64,000 nucleotides of DNA from Lysinibacillus sp. FSL M8-0337. Lineage in GTDB: Bacteria > Bacillota > Bacilli > Bacillales_A > Planococcaceae. The stretch is taken from positions 930,001 to 994,000 of the forward strand of contig NZ_CP151996.1 of assembly GCF_038593855.1 (NCBI RefSeq), given 5' to 3'. Each line of letters begins with the position of its first letter. The first letter of the stretch is position 1. Of the stretch, positions 33,672 through 42,528 are shown one piece after another. Position numbers and translations under genes: made by a program. The notes under the pieces are model-generated. The model did not search any database, was not told the origin of the DNA, and saw only the letters and a program-made list of their open reading frames with translations.

Positions 33672-33697
33672 GTTAGTGCTTAATCAAGGCTGAGAAA

Positions 33698-33740
33698 CCT
33701 ACTACTATCAGGCTCGAATTGGAGCTTGATAGTAGTAAAT
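33698..33740 (+). terminator. Hairpin between binding-protein and permease genes
   Basis: TACTACTATCA(G)GCTC pairs with GAGC(T)TGATAGTAGTA, followed by AATTTTAATT. It probably acts as a partial terminator or mRNA-stabilising hairpin. Confidence 0.65.
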
Positions 33741-33763
33741 TTTAATTGATAAGGGGACGTCAC

Positions 33764-34729
33764 ATGCTTCAATACACACTTCGAAGACTACTCGGCATGA
33801 TTCCATTGTTACTCCTTATTTCGTTAGTTGTGTTCTTCTTAGCAAAAATGATGCCAGGAGATCCATTTGCGGGAGAAATTGATCCATCCAATACAAACCC
33901 ACAATACATCGAGGAAATGAGAGAGAAGTTAGGCTATAATGATCCAATTATCGTGCAATATGGAAGATGGATGGCGAATTTTGTACAAGGGGATTTTGGC
34001 AAATCAACCGTTTATAAAAAACCTGCAGTGGAAGTGATTGCACAGCGAATTCCAAATACATTATTTTTAGCCATTACATCTTTAATTTTTACGTATATTT
34101 TTGCTTTTATCATGGGGATGTATGCAGGAAGAAAACCTTATACATTAGGTGATAATCTAATAGCTTCGTATAATTACCTAGCTTTAGCGATTCCGTCATT
34201 TGTTGCCGGCATTGTCGCTATTTATGTGTTCTCTTTCCAATTAGGGTGGTTCCCATTCAACGGCTCAGTTGGTGTAGGGCTACAGGAAGGCACATTTGCT
34301 TATTATTTAAGTAGGATCCATCATGTATTATTACCAGCCCTTGTTTTAGGATTAATGGGAACGGCATCCTACACGCAATTTTTGCGCAACGATATTATTG
34401 AAAACAGTCGAAAAGATTTTGTACGTACGGCAAGAGCAAAAGGAACAAAGGAATCAAAAATTTACAACAAGCATATTTTAAGAAATTCGATTATTCCGAT
34501 TATTACTTTCCTTGGGTTTGACATCGCTACATTAATTAGCGGTGCGGTTATTACAGAAACCATCTTTACTTATCCCGGAATAGGTGCACTGTTCTTAGAT
34601 TCCGTTGGAAGAAGAGATTATGCGGTCATGATGTCGATAACTATGTTACTTTCGTTCTTAACACTTTTTGGAAATTTAGTAGCCGATTTACTGTACGGTA
34701 TAGTAGATCCGCGAATTAGACTAGATTAA
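33764..34729 (+). CDS. Peptide ABC transporter permease (OppB/DppB type), operon 1
   Basis: An inner-membrane subunit with about six helices. The N-terminal YTLRRLLGMIPLLLLISLVVFFL segment is typical, as is the EAA coupling loop (DFVRTARAKGTKESKIYNKHILRNSIIPI). It ends DLLYGIVDPRIRLD as in OppB. The ATG at 33764 follows AAGGGGA (321 residues). It pairs with the next gene. Confidence 0.92.
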   Translation: MLQYTLRRLLGMIPLLLLISLVVFFLAKMMPGDPFAGEIDPSNTNPQYIEEMREKLGYNDPIIVQYGRWMANFVQGDFGKSTVYKKPAVEVIAQRIPNTLFLAITSLIFTYIFAFIMGMYAGRKPYTLGDNLIASYNYLALAIPSFVAGIVAIYVFSFQLGWFPFNGSVGVGLQEGTFAYYLSRIHHVLLPALVLGLMGTASYTQFLRNDIIENSRKDFVRTARAKGTKESKIYNKHILRNSIIPIITFLGFDIATLISGAVITETIFTYPGIGALFLDSVGRRDYAVMMSITMLLSFLTLFGNLVADLLYGIVDPRIRLD

Positions 34730-34742
34730 GGAGGGGAAATAT

Positions 34743-35654
34743 GTGGAGATTGTAACAAAACAAGAAGCTTCTGCACCAAAAAAAACACCGAATAAAAGCC
34801 CCTCTCCATGGGTGATAGCGAGAAGAAAGTTCTTTAAAAATAAATTAGCGATGATCAGCCTTATTTTTTTACTAATCGTTATTATTCTATCGTTTTTGGC
34901 ACCGTATATTACGACAAAAGATATCGTGCGTGTAGACTTTACGAAAATTAGTCAGCCACCTTCAAGTGAGAACTGGCTTGGAACGGATACGAATGGTCGT
35001 GATGTTTTTACGAGAATGCTATATGCTGGTAGATCCTCATTGACGGTTGGCATCGGCTGTATGTTTTTTATTGTTTTAATTGGGACAACGATTGGGGCGA
35101 TTTCGGGTTACTTTGGGGGCAAGGTTGACCAAATTTTAATGCGTTTCACAGACTTTGTTTTAATGTTCCCATTATTAGTTTTCGTTATCGTTTTAAATAC
35201 GATTCTAGTCGGCAAAGTTTCAGGCTTATGGACATTAATTATTGTTATTTCCGTATTAAGTTGGGGAAGTGTTGCCCGCGTTGTTCGAAGTCGAATTCTT
35301 GCGGAGAAAGAAAATGAGTACATTTTAGCTGCAGAGTCGATCGGCTGTAAATCATCGAAAATCATTATCAAACATTTACTACCTAACGTCGCTTCTACGA
35401 TTATTGTACAAGCTACGCTATTAATGGCAGTAACGATTGTTATCGAGTCCGCGTTAAGTTTCTTAAACTTCGGTGTGCCAGCAGATACACCAAGCTGGGG
35501 TAACATGTTATCTGAGGCTAGAAACTCAGATGTATTAAGAGATAAAATTTGGATTTGGATTCCACCTGCAACAGCGATTACATTGGTCATCTTATCGATC
35601 AATTTTATCGGTGAAGGGCTGAAAGATGCAATGAATCCGAAATCAAGAAGATAA
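34743..35654 (+). CDS. Peptide ABC transporter permease (OppC/DppC type), operon 1
   Basis: The second permease subunit. The N-terminal RRKFFKNKLAMISLIFLLIV, HWLGTDTNGRD-like WLGTDTNGRDVFTRMLY and the EAA loop (EYILAAESIGCKSSKIIIKHLLPN) are OppC features. The start is GTG at 34743 after GGAGGGG; the overlapping ATG at 34741 hits a stop in four codons. 303 residues. It ends operon 1. Confidence 0.92.
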   Translation: MEIVTKQEASAPKKTPNKSPSPWVIARRKFFKNKLAMISLIFLLIVIILSFLAPYITTKDIVRVDFTKISQPPSSENWLGTDTNGRDVFTRMLYAGRSSLTVGIGCMFFIVLIGTTIGAISGYFGGKVDQILMRFTDFVLMFPLLVFVIVLNTILVGKVSGLWTLIIVISVLSWGSVARVVRSRILAEKENEYILAAESIGCKSSKIIIKHLLPNVASTIIVQATLLMAVTIVIESALSFLNFGVPADTPSWGNMLSEARNSDVLRDKIWIWIPPATAITLVILSINFIGEGLKDAMNPKSRR

Positions 35655-35665
35655 TGTTGGTGAAT

Positions 35666-35710
35666 AAATGGCATCTATCAAAGTAAATTTTACTTTGATA
35701 GGTGCCATTT
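35666..35710 (+). terminator. Strong terminator of peptide operon 1
   Basis: A 20-bp stem with one wobble (AAATGGCATCTATCAAAGTA and its partner) around an AATTT loop. A T-rich stretch follows. Confidence 0.85.
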
Positions 35711-35730
35711 GCTATTTGTTTTGGGAGGGG

Positions 35731-36140
35731 GAATACCTGCGAAGCAGGGTGAAATACCCGTGAGGCAGAGTGAAATACCCGCGGAACAAGGTGAAATATC
35801 CGCGGAGCAAGGAGATACCCGCGGAATAAGGAGAAATACCCGCGAAGCAGAGTGAAATACCCGCGGAGCAAGGAGAAATACCCGCGGAACAAGGGAGAAT
35901 ATCCGCGGAGCAGGGGAGAATATCCGCGGAACAGAGTGAAATACCCGCGAAGCAGGGGAGAATATCCGCGGAGCAAGGTGATACCCGTGGGGCAGAGTGA
36001 AATACCCGCGGAGCAAGGAAATACCCGCGGAGCAAGGAGAAATACCCGCGGAACAAGGGAGTACCCGCGAAGCAGGGGAAAATACCCGCGAAGCAGGGTG
36101 AAATACCCGCGGAGCAAGGGAAAAATCCTCCGCTCAAGGC
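35731..36140. repeat. GC-rich tandem array, about 19 imperfect 19-22 bp units
   Basis: Consecutive units share the core ATACCCGCGGAGCAAGG, each separated by a short GA-rich joint. Counting from 35731 I find 19 units, with a degenerate twentieth ending near 36140. Unit length varies between 19 and 22, so no single reading frame is kept. Variants fall into two sorts, GGAGCAAGG and GAAGCAGGG/CAGAGT. The array is far more GC-rich than its AT-rich flanks. There are no unique spacers, so it is not CRISPR. It lies exactly between the operon 1 terminator and the operon 2 control region. Confidence 0.9.
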
Positions 36141-36572
36141 ATGAAAACGGGAGGTATCAAAATTGTACATGTAAGGATTTTATAAAGCGTAAAAACTAAC
36201 TATTTTTCTGTAAAAAGTTACAAACTTAAATAACATTACTGAAATTGAAATTAAAATATAACTTATTTATATTAGTTATATTTTAATTTTGTTAATGTAA
36301 TAAGAAGTGGTTAATGCGGAATGTTTGTTATGGAAAATAGATAACCATAAATATATCTATAAAATTTATTGATAGTTAATATATTCAGTTGAATACAACT
36401 ACCAGTTAAAATTTTATATTCAATTAATTATTTTGAAATAACTACTATCACCTTACGTATTTATTTTTTAAAGATAACAAATAATCAAATTTGACAAAAG
36501 GAAACTAATTTTCTTGTAGTGAAAACTAGGCTAATGCACTTTAATTTTATAATAGTAATTTGCAAAATAAGC

Positions 36573-36602
36573 TTGATTTTACGTATTATTTCTAGATAAA
36601 AT
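36573..36602 (+). promoter_or_regulatory. Promoter of peptide operon 2
   Basis: TTGATT (36573-36578) and TAAAAT (36597-36602) have 18-bp spacing. The segment TATTATTTCTAGATAAAATA is identical to that before operon 1. Confidence 0.7.
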
Positions 36603-36614
36603 AGCAATACATTC

Positions 36615-36629
36615 AATTATCTGATTATT
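36615..36629. promoter_or_regulatory. CodY-like box before peptide operon 2
   Basis: AATTATCTGATTATT matches the CodY consensus at 12 of 15 positions. It starts 12 bp after the -10, exactly as the stronger box does before operon 1. The conserved position is the main support. Confidence 0.5.
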
Positions 36630-36788
36630 CTATCTATAGAAAAGCGTGTTTTTTCTTGTGGTAGGTAATTTTGATAAACATTATTTTTCACAAAAAATAA
36701 GAGTGATGAAAGGGGGATTTTAGATATATTGCAATTCTAATATAGAGAAAGTGGATGGTTAGATAAATAATTGTAGGAGGGAGATTGT

Positions 36789-37799
36789 TTGTGTACAAAT
36801 GACTTATTGACGATAAAAAACTTAACGACGAGCTTTCGATTAAAAGACACATATCATGCAGCAATAGAAGATGTTTCGCTTTCGCTTAGAAAAAATGAGA
36901 TTTTGGCTATAGTTGGAGAGTCGGGCTGTGGGAAAAGTACGTTAGCTACAACAATTGTAGGCTTACATAATGCAATGAATACAAAAGTGACGGGAGAAAT
37001 ACTTTACAATCAACAAAATTTAACACAGTTAAGTGAAGAGCAATTCAATCAATTACGAGGGAATGATATAGGCTTTATTTTTCAGGATCCTCTTTCGGCA
37101 TTAAATCCATTAATGCGCATCCACGAACAAATTGCAGAAGGGCTTATTTATCATACAACACTTACAAAGCAACAACGGGACGAACGTGTAATAGAGTTGT
37201 TAGAGCAAGTAGGTATTGCGAATCCTAAACGGGTTGCCCGACAATTTCCTCATCAATTATCAGGTGGTATGCGTCAACGCGTAATGATTGCCATTGCTTT
37301 ATCGAGCAAACCTGCCATCATCATTGCTGATGAACCGACAACAGCATTGGATGTAACGATACAAGCACAAATTTTAGATCTGTTAAAAGCGTTACAAGAT
37401 GAGACACATGCTGGCGTTATTTTAATTACCCATGACTTAGGTGTTGTAGCAGAGGTTGCGGATCGAGTTGCTGTGATGTATGCGGGCCAAGTGATTGAAG
37501 AGGCGCCTGTTCAAGAGCTTTTTAACAATGCCAAACATCCATATACACGATCCCTATTAAACTCGATTCCACAAACTCATGAGGAACATGAACGCCTAGA
37601 GGTAATACAAGGCATGGTGCCTTCACTTGTAAATTTGCCACGTGAAGGTTGTCGATTTTCCTCGCGTATACCATGGATTGACGCATCCGCACATGAAAGT
37701 CATCCACAATTACATGAAATTGCACCTGAGCATTTTGTTCGTTGTACATGCTGGCAACACTTTCATTTTGCAGGAGAAAGCGAGGGGGTGTCAGGATGA
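36789..37799 (+). CDS. Peptide ABC transporter ATP-binding protein (OppD type), operon 2
   Basis: Paralogue of the operon 1 D-type ATPase. Walker A GESGCGKS is at residues 43-50, signature [15 protein letters not shown], Walker B IIIADEPT. The C-terminal Cys motif is eroded: GCRF is kept, but RCP is RIP and the third Cys is absent (RIPWIDASAHESH), so any metal or cluster site is doubtful. The start is TTG at 36789, seven bases after AGGAGGG. 336 residues. It overlaps the next gene by 4 bp. Confidence 0.9.
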   Translation: MCTNDLLTIKNLTTSFRLKDTYHAAIEDVSLSLRKNEILAIVGESGCGKSTLATTIVGLHNAMNTKVTGEILYNQQNLTQLSEEQFNQLRGNDIGFIFQDPLSALNPLMRIHEQIAEGLIYHTTLTKQQRDERVIELLEQVGIANPKRVARQFPHQLSGGMRQRVMIAIALSSKPAIIIADEPTTALDVTIQAQILDLLKALQDETHAGVILITHDLGVVAEVADRVAVMYAGQVIEEAPVQELFNNAKHPYTRSLLNSIPQTHEEHERLEVIQGMVPSLVNLPREGCRFSSRIPWIDASAHESHPQLHEIAPEHFVRCTCWQHFHFAGESEGVSG

Positions 37800-38743
37800 G
37801 CTTTATGCAAATTAAAGATTTAAACGTCCATTATCCGATTCGAGGTGGCTTTTTCAATACGATAAAAGATAAAGTGTATGCGGTTGATGGCATTACAATG
37901 GCATTTGAAAAAGGAAAAACATACGGTTTAGTTGGCGAGTCAGGTTCAGGGAAATCTACTACAGGTAAAGCCATTATTGGTCTTGAAAAGGTAACAACGG
38001 GGCAAATTATTTATGAAGGACAGAATGTTACCAATCGACGTCGCAAGCGAGGGTCAGCCTATAGTCGTGATATTCAAATGATATTTCAAGACGCTCATTC
38101 TAGTATGAACCCTAGAAAGCGCGTAATCGATATACTGGCAGAGCCGATACGTAACTTTATGAAGCTCGGTGATCAGGAGGAGCGCAAGCGAATTAAAGAA
38201 TTACTAGCCATTGTCGGTATGTCAGAGGATGTGCTGTTAAAGTATCCTCATGAATTTTCTGGAGGGCAAAAGCAGCGTCTTGGTATAGCGCGCGCGGTTG
38301 CTTGTAATCCGAAATTGATTATTGCAGATGAGCCTGTGTCGGCACTTGATTTGTCGGTGCAAGCACAAGTGTTGAATTTTATGAAAGACATTCAGCAAGA
38401 ATATGGGCTAAGTTATTTATTTATCTCCCATGATCTAGGTGTCGTGAAACATATGTGTGATTACATTGCCATTATGTATAAGGGACGCTTTGTGGAAACT
38501 GGTACCCGTCAGGATATTTATAACAATCCACAGCATATATACACAAATCGCTTACTGTCCGCGATTCCGCATATTGAGCCTGAAACAAGGATGGAGCGCA
38601 AAGCAGTACGACAAAAAGTCGAAGAGAAGTATCAAAAAGACCATCATCAATACTATGATAAGCAAGGCAAAGTATACCCTTTAAAATCTATTTCCGATAC
38701 GCATAAAGTGGCGATGTCCGAAATTGAGCAGGAGGGATTGTAA
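37796..38743 (+). CDS. Peptide ABC transporter ATP-binding protein (OppF type), operon 2
   Basis: The ATG at 37796 after GAGGGGG gives MSFMQIKDLNVHYPIRGGFF. Walker A GESGSGKS is at residues 47-54, signature FSGGQKQRLGIARAV and Walker B LIIADEPVSALD. Unlike the operon 1 partner it lacks the C-terminal Cys motif and ends in a charged tail rich in His, Lys and Tyr. 315 residues. Ends 1 bp before the permease gene. Confidence 0.9.
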   Translation: MSFMQIKDLNVHYPIRGGFFNTIKDKVYAVDGITMAFEKGKTYGLVGESGSGKSTTGKAIIGLEKVTTGQIIYEGQNVTNRRRKRGSAYSRDIQMIFQDAHSSMNPRKRVIDILAEPIRNFMKLGDQEERKRIKELLAIVGMSEDVLLKYPHEFSGGQKQRLGIARAVACNPKLIIADEPVSALDLSVQAQVLNFMKDIQQEYGLSYLFISHDLGVVKHMCDYIAIMYKGRFVETGTRQDIYNNPQHIYTNRLLSAIPHIEPETRMERKAVRQKVEEKYQKDHHQYYDKQGKVYPLKSISDTHKVAMSEIEQEGL

Positions 38744-38744
38744 C

Positions 38745-39707
38745 ATGTGGAAAACGGTTGTTAGACGTGTACTCGTCATGATTCCACAATTGTTTATATT
38801 GAGTTTAATCGTCTTTATATTGGCAAAGCAAATGCCTGGTGATCCGTTTACAGGGTTAATCACACCTGAAACAGACCCATCAAGAATTGAGGAACTACGA
38901 ATACAAGCAGGCTTCTATGATCCTTGGTATGAACAGTATTATCGCTGGATTACAAATGCTCTTCAAGGAGATTTTGGACAAAGCTATACATATAAAATTG
39001 CGGTGTCAACATTGATTGGGGAGCGTGCACTCAATACATTTTGGCTATCTTTACTTAGTGTGATACTGGTTTATTTATTAGCCATACCGCTTGGAATGCT
39101 TGCAGGACGTAAACAAGATACATTGTTAGACAAAGCCATTATTTTATATAGCTTTATTAGCTTTGCGATTCCGACATTTGTTTTATCACTCGTGTTTTTA
39201 TTTGTTTTTGGTTATCGCCTAATGTGGTTTCCAACGAGTGGAACCGTTGATGTTGGCCTAGAATCGGGAACATTAACCTATTTTTGGAATAAAATATATC
39301 ACTTGCTCTTACCTGCGATGACGGCAGCTATTTTGGGTACTACAGGTATTATCCAATATTTACGCTCAGAAATTATTGATGCCAAAACACAGGATTATGT
39401 CAAAACTGCTCGCAGTAAAGGGATTCCAATAAGAAGAATTTATACGCGGCATATTTTCCGCAATTCAGTACTTCCAATTGCAGCGTTTTTAGGGTTTACA
39501 ATTACAGGTTTATTAGGCGGCTCCATTTTTATCGAAACGATTTACGGCTATCCAGGTATGGGGGAATTGTTTATTAGTTCGATAACGAGTCGCGACTATA
39601 GTGTCATTACCGCACTGATTATGCTGTATGGTTTCTTAGCATTATTAGGTAGTCTGTTGTCGGATATTATTATGAGCATTGTTGATCCGCGTATCCGTAT
39701 AGACTAA
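38745..39707 (+). CDS. Peptide ABC transporter permease (OppB type), operon 2
   Basis: Six-helix permease. The N-terminal VVRRVLVMIPQLFILSLIVFILA, the EAA loop (DYVKTARSKGIPIRRIYTRHIFRNSVLPI) and the ending SIVDPRIRID match the operon 1 paralogue. The ATG at 38745 follows GGAGGG. 320 residues. Confidence 0.92.
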   Translation: MWKTVVRRVLVMIPQLFILSLIVFILAKQMPGDPFTGLITPETDPSRIEELRIQAGFYDPWYEQYYRWITNALQGDFGQSYTYKIAVSTLIGERALNTFWLSLLSVILVYLLAIPLGMLAGRKQDTLLDKAIILYSFISFAIPTFVLSLVFLFVFGYRLMWFPTSGTVDVGLESGTLTYFWNKIYHLLLPAMTAAILGTTGIIQYLRSEIIDAKTQDYVKTARSKGIPIRRIYTRHIFRNSVLPIAAFLGFTITGLLGGSIFIETIYGYPGMGELFISSITSRDYSVITALIMLYGFLALLGSLLSDIIMSIVDPRIRID

Positions 39708-39737
39708 CGACTAAACATAATGTTGAGGTGAAAGGAC

Positions 39738-40640
39738 ATGACACAACATAACAATGAAACAGTAATGATGGAAAGTACACCGCCAACAGGTATACAAGTT
39801 GTTTTACGAGAGTTTAAGAAAGATAGAGTTGCAATGTTTTCTTTTGTGGGCGTTACACTAATCATCATTTCTATTTTTATTACTGCTTGGCTGCTCGATC
39901 AAGAGAACGTGTTAAAAATCAATCTGTTTGAACGCTACACAGAGCCAGGCGAGAATGGCTATATTTTAGGGGCGGATGAAGCAGGACGTGATGTACTTGG
40001 GCAATTAGTGATTGGCGCTAAAAATTCACTGTTAATCGCCATTTGGGTGACTGTTATTGCAAATATAATTGGAATTGCGCTAGGGATTATTATGGGCTAT
40101 TACAGCGGAATTGTAGACAATGTCATGATGCGCATCATTGATTTTATTATTACATTGCCGACATTTATGATTTTTATAGTCCTTGTGTCCATTATCCCTG
40201 AATATGGTGTTTTTGAGCTCGTGATGATTATTAGTGTATTTCAATGGATAGGCATTGCACGGTTAATTCGAAGTAAAGCATTATCGGAAGGGAGACGAGA
40301 TTATGTAAGCGCTTCTAAAACAATGGGGACAAGTGATTTCGCAATTATGTTTAAAGGCGTCTTGCCTAATTTAAGTTCGTTATTAATTGTAGAGTTTACT
40401 TTAAGTCTTGCTGGCAATATTGGAATCGAAACAGGCTTATCATTTTTAGGATTTGGGCTACCACCCTCTACGCCAAGTTTAGGTACTTTAGTAAGCTACG
40501 CTAGAAATCCACTTGTGTTAGCCGAGAAATGGTGGGTATGGTTACCAGCATCGTTATTAATTTTACTATTGATACTTGGCATCAATTATATCGGTCAAGC
40601 CCTTCGTCGTGCCGCTGATGCAAAACAAAGATTGGGATGA
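39738..40640 (+). CDS. Peptide ABC transporter permease (OppC type), operon 2
   Basis: Second permease, 300 residues. LREFKKDRVAMFSFVGV at the N-terminus, LGADEAGRDVLGQLV, and the EAA loop (DYVSASKTMGTSDFAIMFKGVLPN) are visible. The ATG follows GAGGTGAAAGG. Followed 17 bp later by the first of two binding-protein genes. Confidence 0.92.
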   Translation: MTQHNNETVMMESTPPTGIQVVLREFKKDRVAMFSFVGVTLIIISIFITAWLLDQENVLKINLFERYTEPGENGYILGADEAGRDVLGQLVIGAKNSLLIAIWVTVIANIIGIALGIIMGYYSGIVDNVMMRIIDFIITLPTFMIFIVLVSIIPEYGVFELVMIISVFQWIGIARLIRSKALSEGRRDYVSASKTMGTSDFAIMFKGVLPNLSSLLIVEFTLSLAGNIGIETGLSFLGFGLPPSTPSLGTLVSYARNPLVLAEKWWVWLPASLLILLLILGINYIGQALRRAADAKQRLG

Positions 40641-40657
40641 TATAGGAGGTAATAACA

Positions 40658-42466
40658 ATGACAAAAAAGTGGTTGATTACTGTCGTGACGTTGACAATCA
40701 TATTGCTATTAACTGCCTGTAAAAGCTCCGATAAAGAGCAAGCAAGCGAAGCAAAAGATAGCAATGATAAACCAGCACAAACAGAAGATAACAAAGTAGA
40801 TACAAGTACACTTCCATTTGAAGTAACGAACGAAGGGGATGCTGTGCAAGATGGCACATTACATGTTGGACTTGTAACAGATTCCCCGTTCAAAGGCGTT
40901 TTCTCATGGGAGTATTACCTTGATGCTTATGACGCAGCAATTATGAATTACACAACAAATAGCTTATTTGTATTGGATGAAGACTTTTTAATCACCGATA
41001 AAGGAATTGCCAAATTAGATGTTGATGCTGCCAATAAAAAAGTGCTTATTACAATACAGGGCGATGTAAAATGGTCGGATGGCACACCGTTAACGGCAGA
41101 TGACTTAATCTATCCATATGAGATTATTGGCCATCCCGATTATGAAGGCGTGCGCTATGATGATGATTTTAAAAATATTATAGGTGCTGAAGAGTACCAT
41201 GATGGCAAAGCAGACACGATAGCAGGCATTAAAAAAATAGATGACAAATCGATTGAAATCGCACTTGAAAAAGTGTCACCCGCTATTTATTCAGGAGGGG
41301 ATGGCTTATGGGGCTATGCAGCACCGAAGCATCAACTCGAATCCATTGCCATAAAAGATTTAATTTCTTCTGATGCTGTACGCAAAAATCCAATTACACT
41401 TGGGCCATTTAAATTTGACAATATCGTCAATGGCGAGTCCGTACAGTTGGTTGCCAATGAGCATTATTTTAAAGGGAAGCCAAAGATTGAGAAAGTAGTT
41501 GTGCAAGTTGTTCCTTCGACCTCGGTGGGGGAAGCGCTGAAAACAGGAAAATTCGATTTAACATCAGAATTTAGAGCCAATCAATATGATAGTATAAAGA
41601 ATTTAACGAATATTTCGATATTAGGGCGTCCTGAATTAGCATACAGCTATTTAGGTTTTAAGCTTGGACACTACGATCAAGAAAAAGGCGAGAATGTTTA
41701 TGATGAAAAGGCAAAAATGAATGATGCTGATTTACGTAAAGCGATTGCTTATGCCATGGATATTGAAACGGTAACAGATAAATTTTATCAAGGATTACGG
41801 GTGCGGGCGAACTCCTTAATCCCACCAGCTTTTAAATCTTACTATGATAACACGCTAGAGGGCTATTATTACAATCCTGAAAAGGCAAAAGAACTATTAG
41901 ATGCAGCAGGCTATAAAGATACAGATGGTGATGGTATTCGCGAAGATAAAGACGGCAATAAGTTTGCCATTCGTTTAGCGGCAATAGCCGGTTCTGATAC
42001 GGATGAAGCGATTGTTGAATACTATCGTCAAAACTGGAAAGATGTTGGTTTAGATGTGCAATTAACGACAGGGCGTCTTCTTGAATTCAATAATTTTTAC
42101 GAGAAAGTACAAGCAGATGATCCTGAAATTGATATGTATATGGCTGCATGGGGTACGGGGACAAACCCTTCACCAGCAGGGCTCTATAGTAAAGGAGCCT
42201 CATTTAACTACAGTCGCTATGTTTCAGATGACCTTACAAAGCTATTAAATAATATTGATTCTGAAGCAGCACTAGATGCACATTATCGCGCACAAGCTTT
42301 CCGTGCATGGCAAGTTTATATGAATGATAAAGCAACGATTATTCCAATGTATTTCCGTACTGAGATTATTCCTGTCAATAAACGCATTAAAAATTACAAT
42401 ATTCAATATGGAAATACGACAGAGAAACAAAATATTGAATTACTAGCAGAAACACCAATCAAATAG
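40658..42466 (+). CDS. Peptide-binding lipoprotein 1 of a tandem pair (SBP family 5), operon 2
   Basis: Lipobox LTAC with Cys21, then a charged linker rich in Lys, Glu and Asp. GDVKWSDGTPLTADDLIYPYEIIGHPDY and the calcium-loop-like DTDGDGIRED are visible. 602 residues. It is very similar to the next gene over nearly its whole length, with most differences near residues 90-115 and 285-310. Placement of the binding proteins last differs from operon 1. Confidence 0.92.
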   Translation: MTKKWLITVVTLTIILLLTACKSSDKEQASEAKDSNDKPAQTEDNKVDTSTLPFEVTNEGDAVQDGTLHVGLVTDSPFKGVFSWEYYLDAYDAAIMNYTTNSLFVLDEDFLITDKGIAKLDVDAANKKVLITIQGDVKWSDGTPLTADDLIYPYEIIGHPDYEGVRYDDDFKNIIGAEEYHDGKADTIAGIKKIDDKSIEIALEKVSPAIYSGGDGLWGYAAPKHQLESIAIKDLISSDAVRKNPITLGPFKFDNIVNGESVQLVANEHYFKGKPKIEKVVVQVVPSTSVGEALKTGKFDLTSEFRANQYDSIKNLTNISILGRPELAYSYLGFKLGHYDQEKGENVYDEKAKMNDADLRKAIAYAMDIETVTDKFYQGLRVRANSLIPPAFKSYYDNTLEGYYYNPEKAKELLDAAGYKDTDGDGIREDKDGNKFAIRLAAIAGSDTDEAIVEYYRQNWKDVGLDVQLTTGRLLEFNNFYEKVQADDPEIDMYMAAWGTGTNPSPAGLYSKGASFNYSRYVSDDLTKLLNNIDSEAALDAHYRAQAFRAWQVYMNDKATIIPMYFRTEIIPVNKRIKNYNIQYGNTTEKQNIELLAETPIK

Positions 42467-42528
42467 GGCAATTTAAGTCTAGTACAGATGCGATATTCAC
42501 AATGTCAATGTAAGGGGGAGGAATAACG

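Larger units (their letters stand above)
36141..36788 (+). promoter_or_regulatory. AT-rich upstream region of peptide operon 2
   Basis: About 650 bp with no gene. It is similar in character and in promoter layout to the region before operon 1. Confidence 0.7.

Noticed and set aside
35731-36140. CRISPR array
   Set aside because: Units are directly adjacent with no unique spacers, and no cas genes are in the window.
35605-36199. Long open frames on both strands across the GC-rich array
   Set aside because: They arise because the repeat unit has no stop codon in several frames and is close to 21 bp. They encode only low-complexity heptad-like repeats, the units vary in length, and no ribosome site fits.
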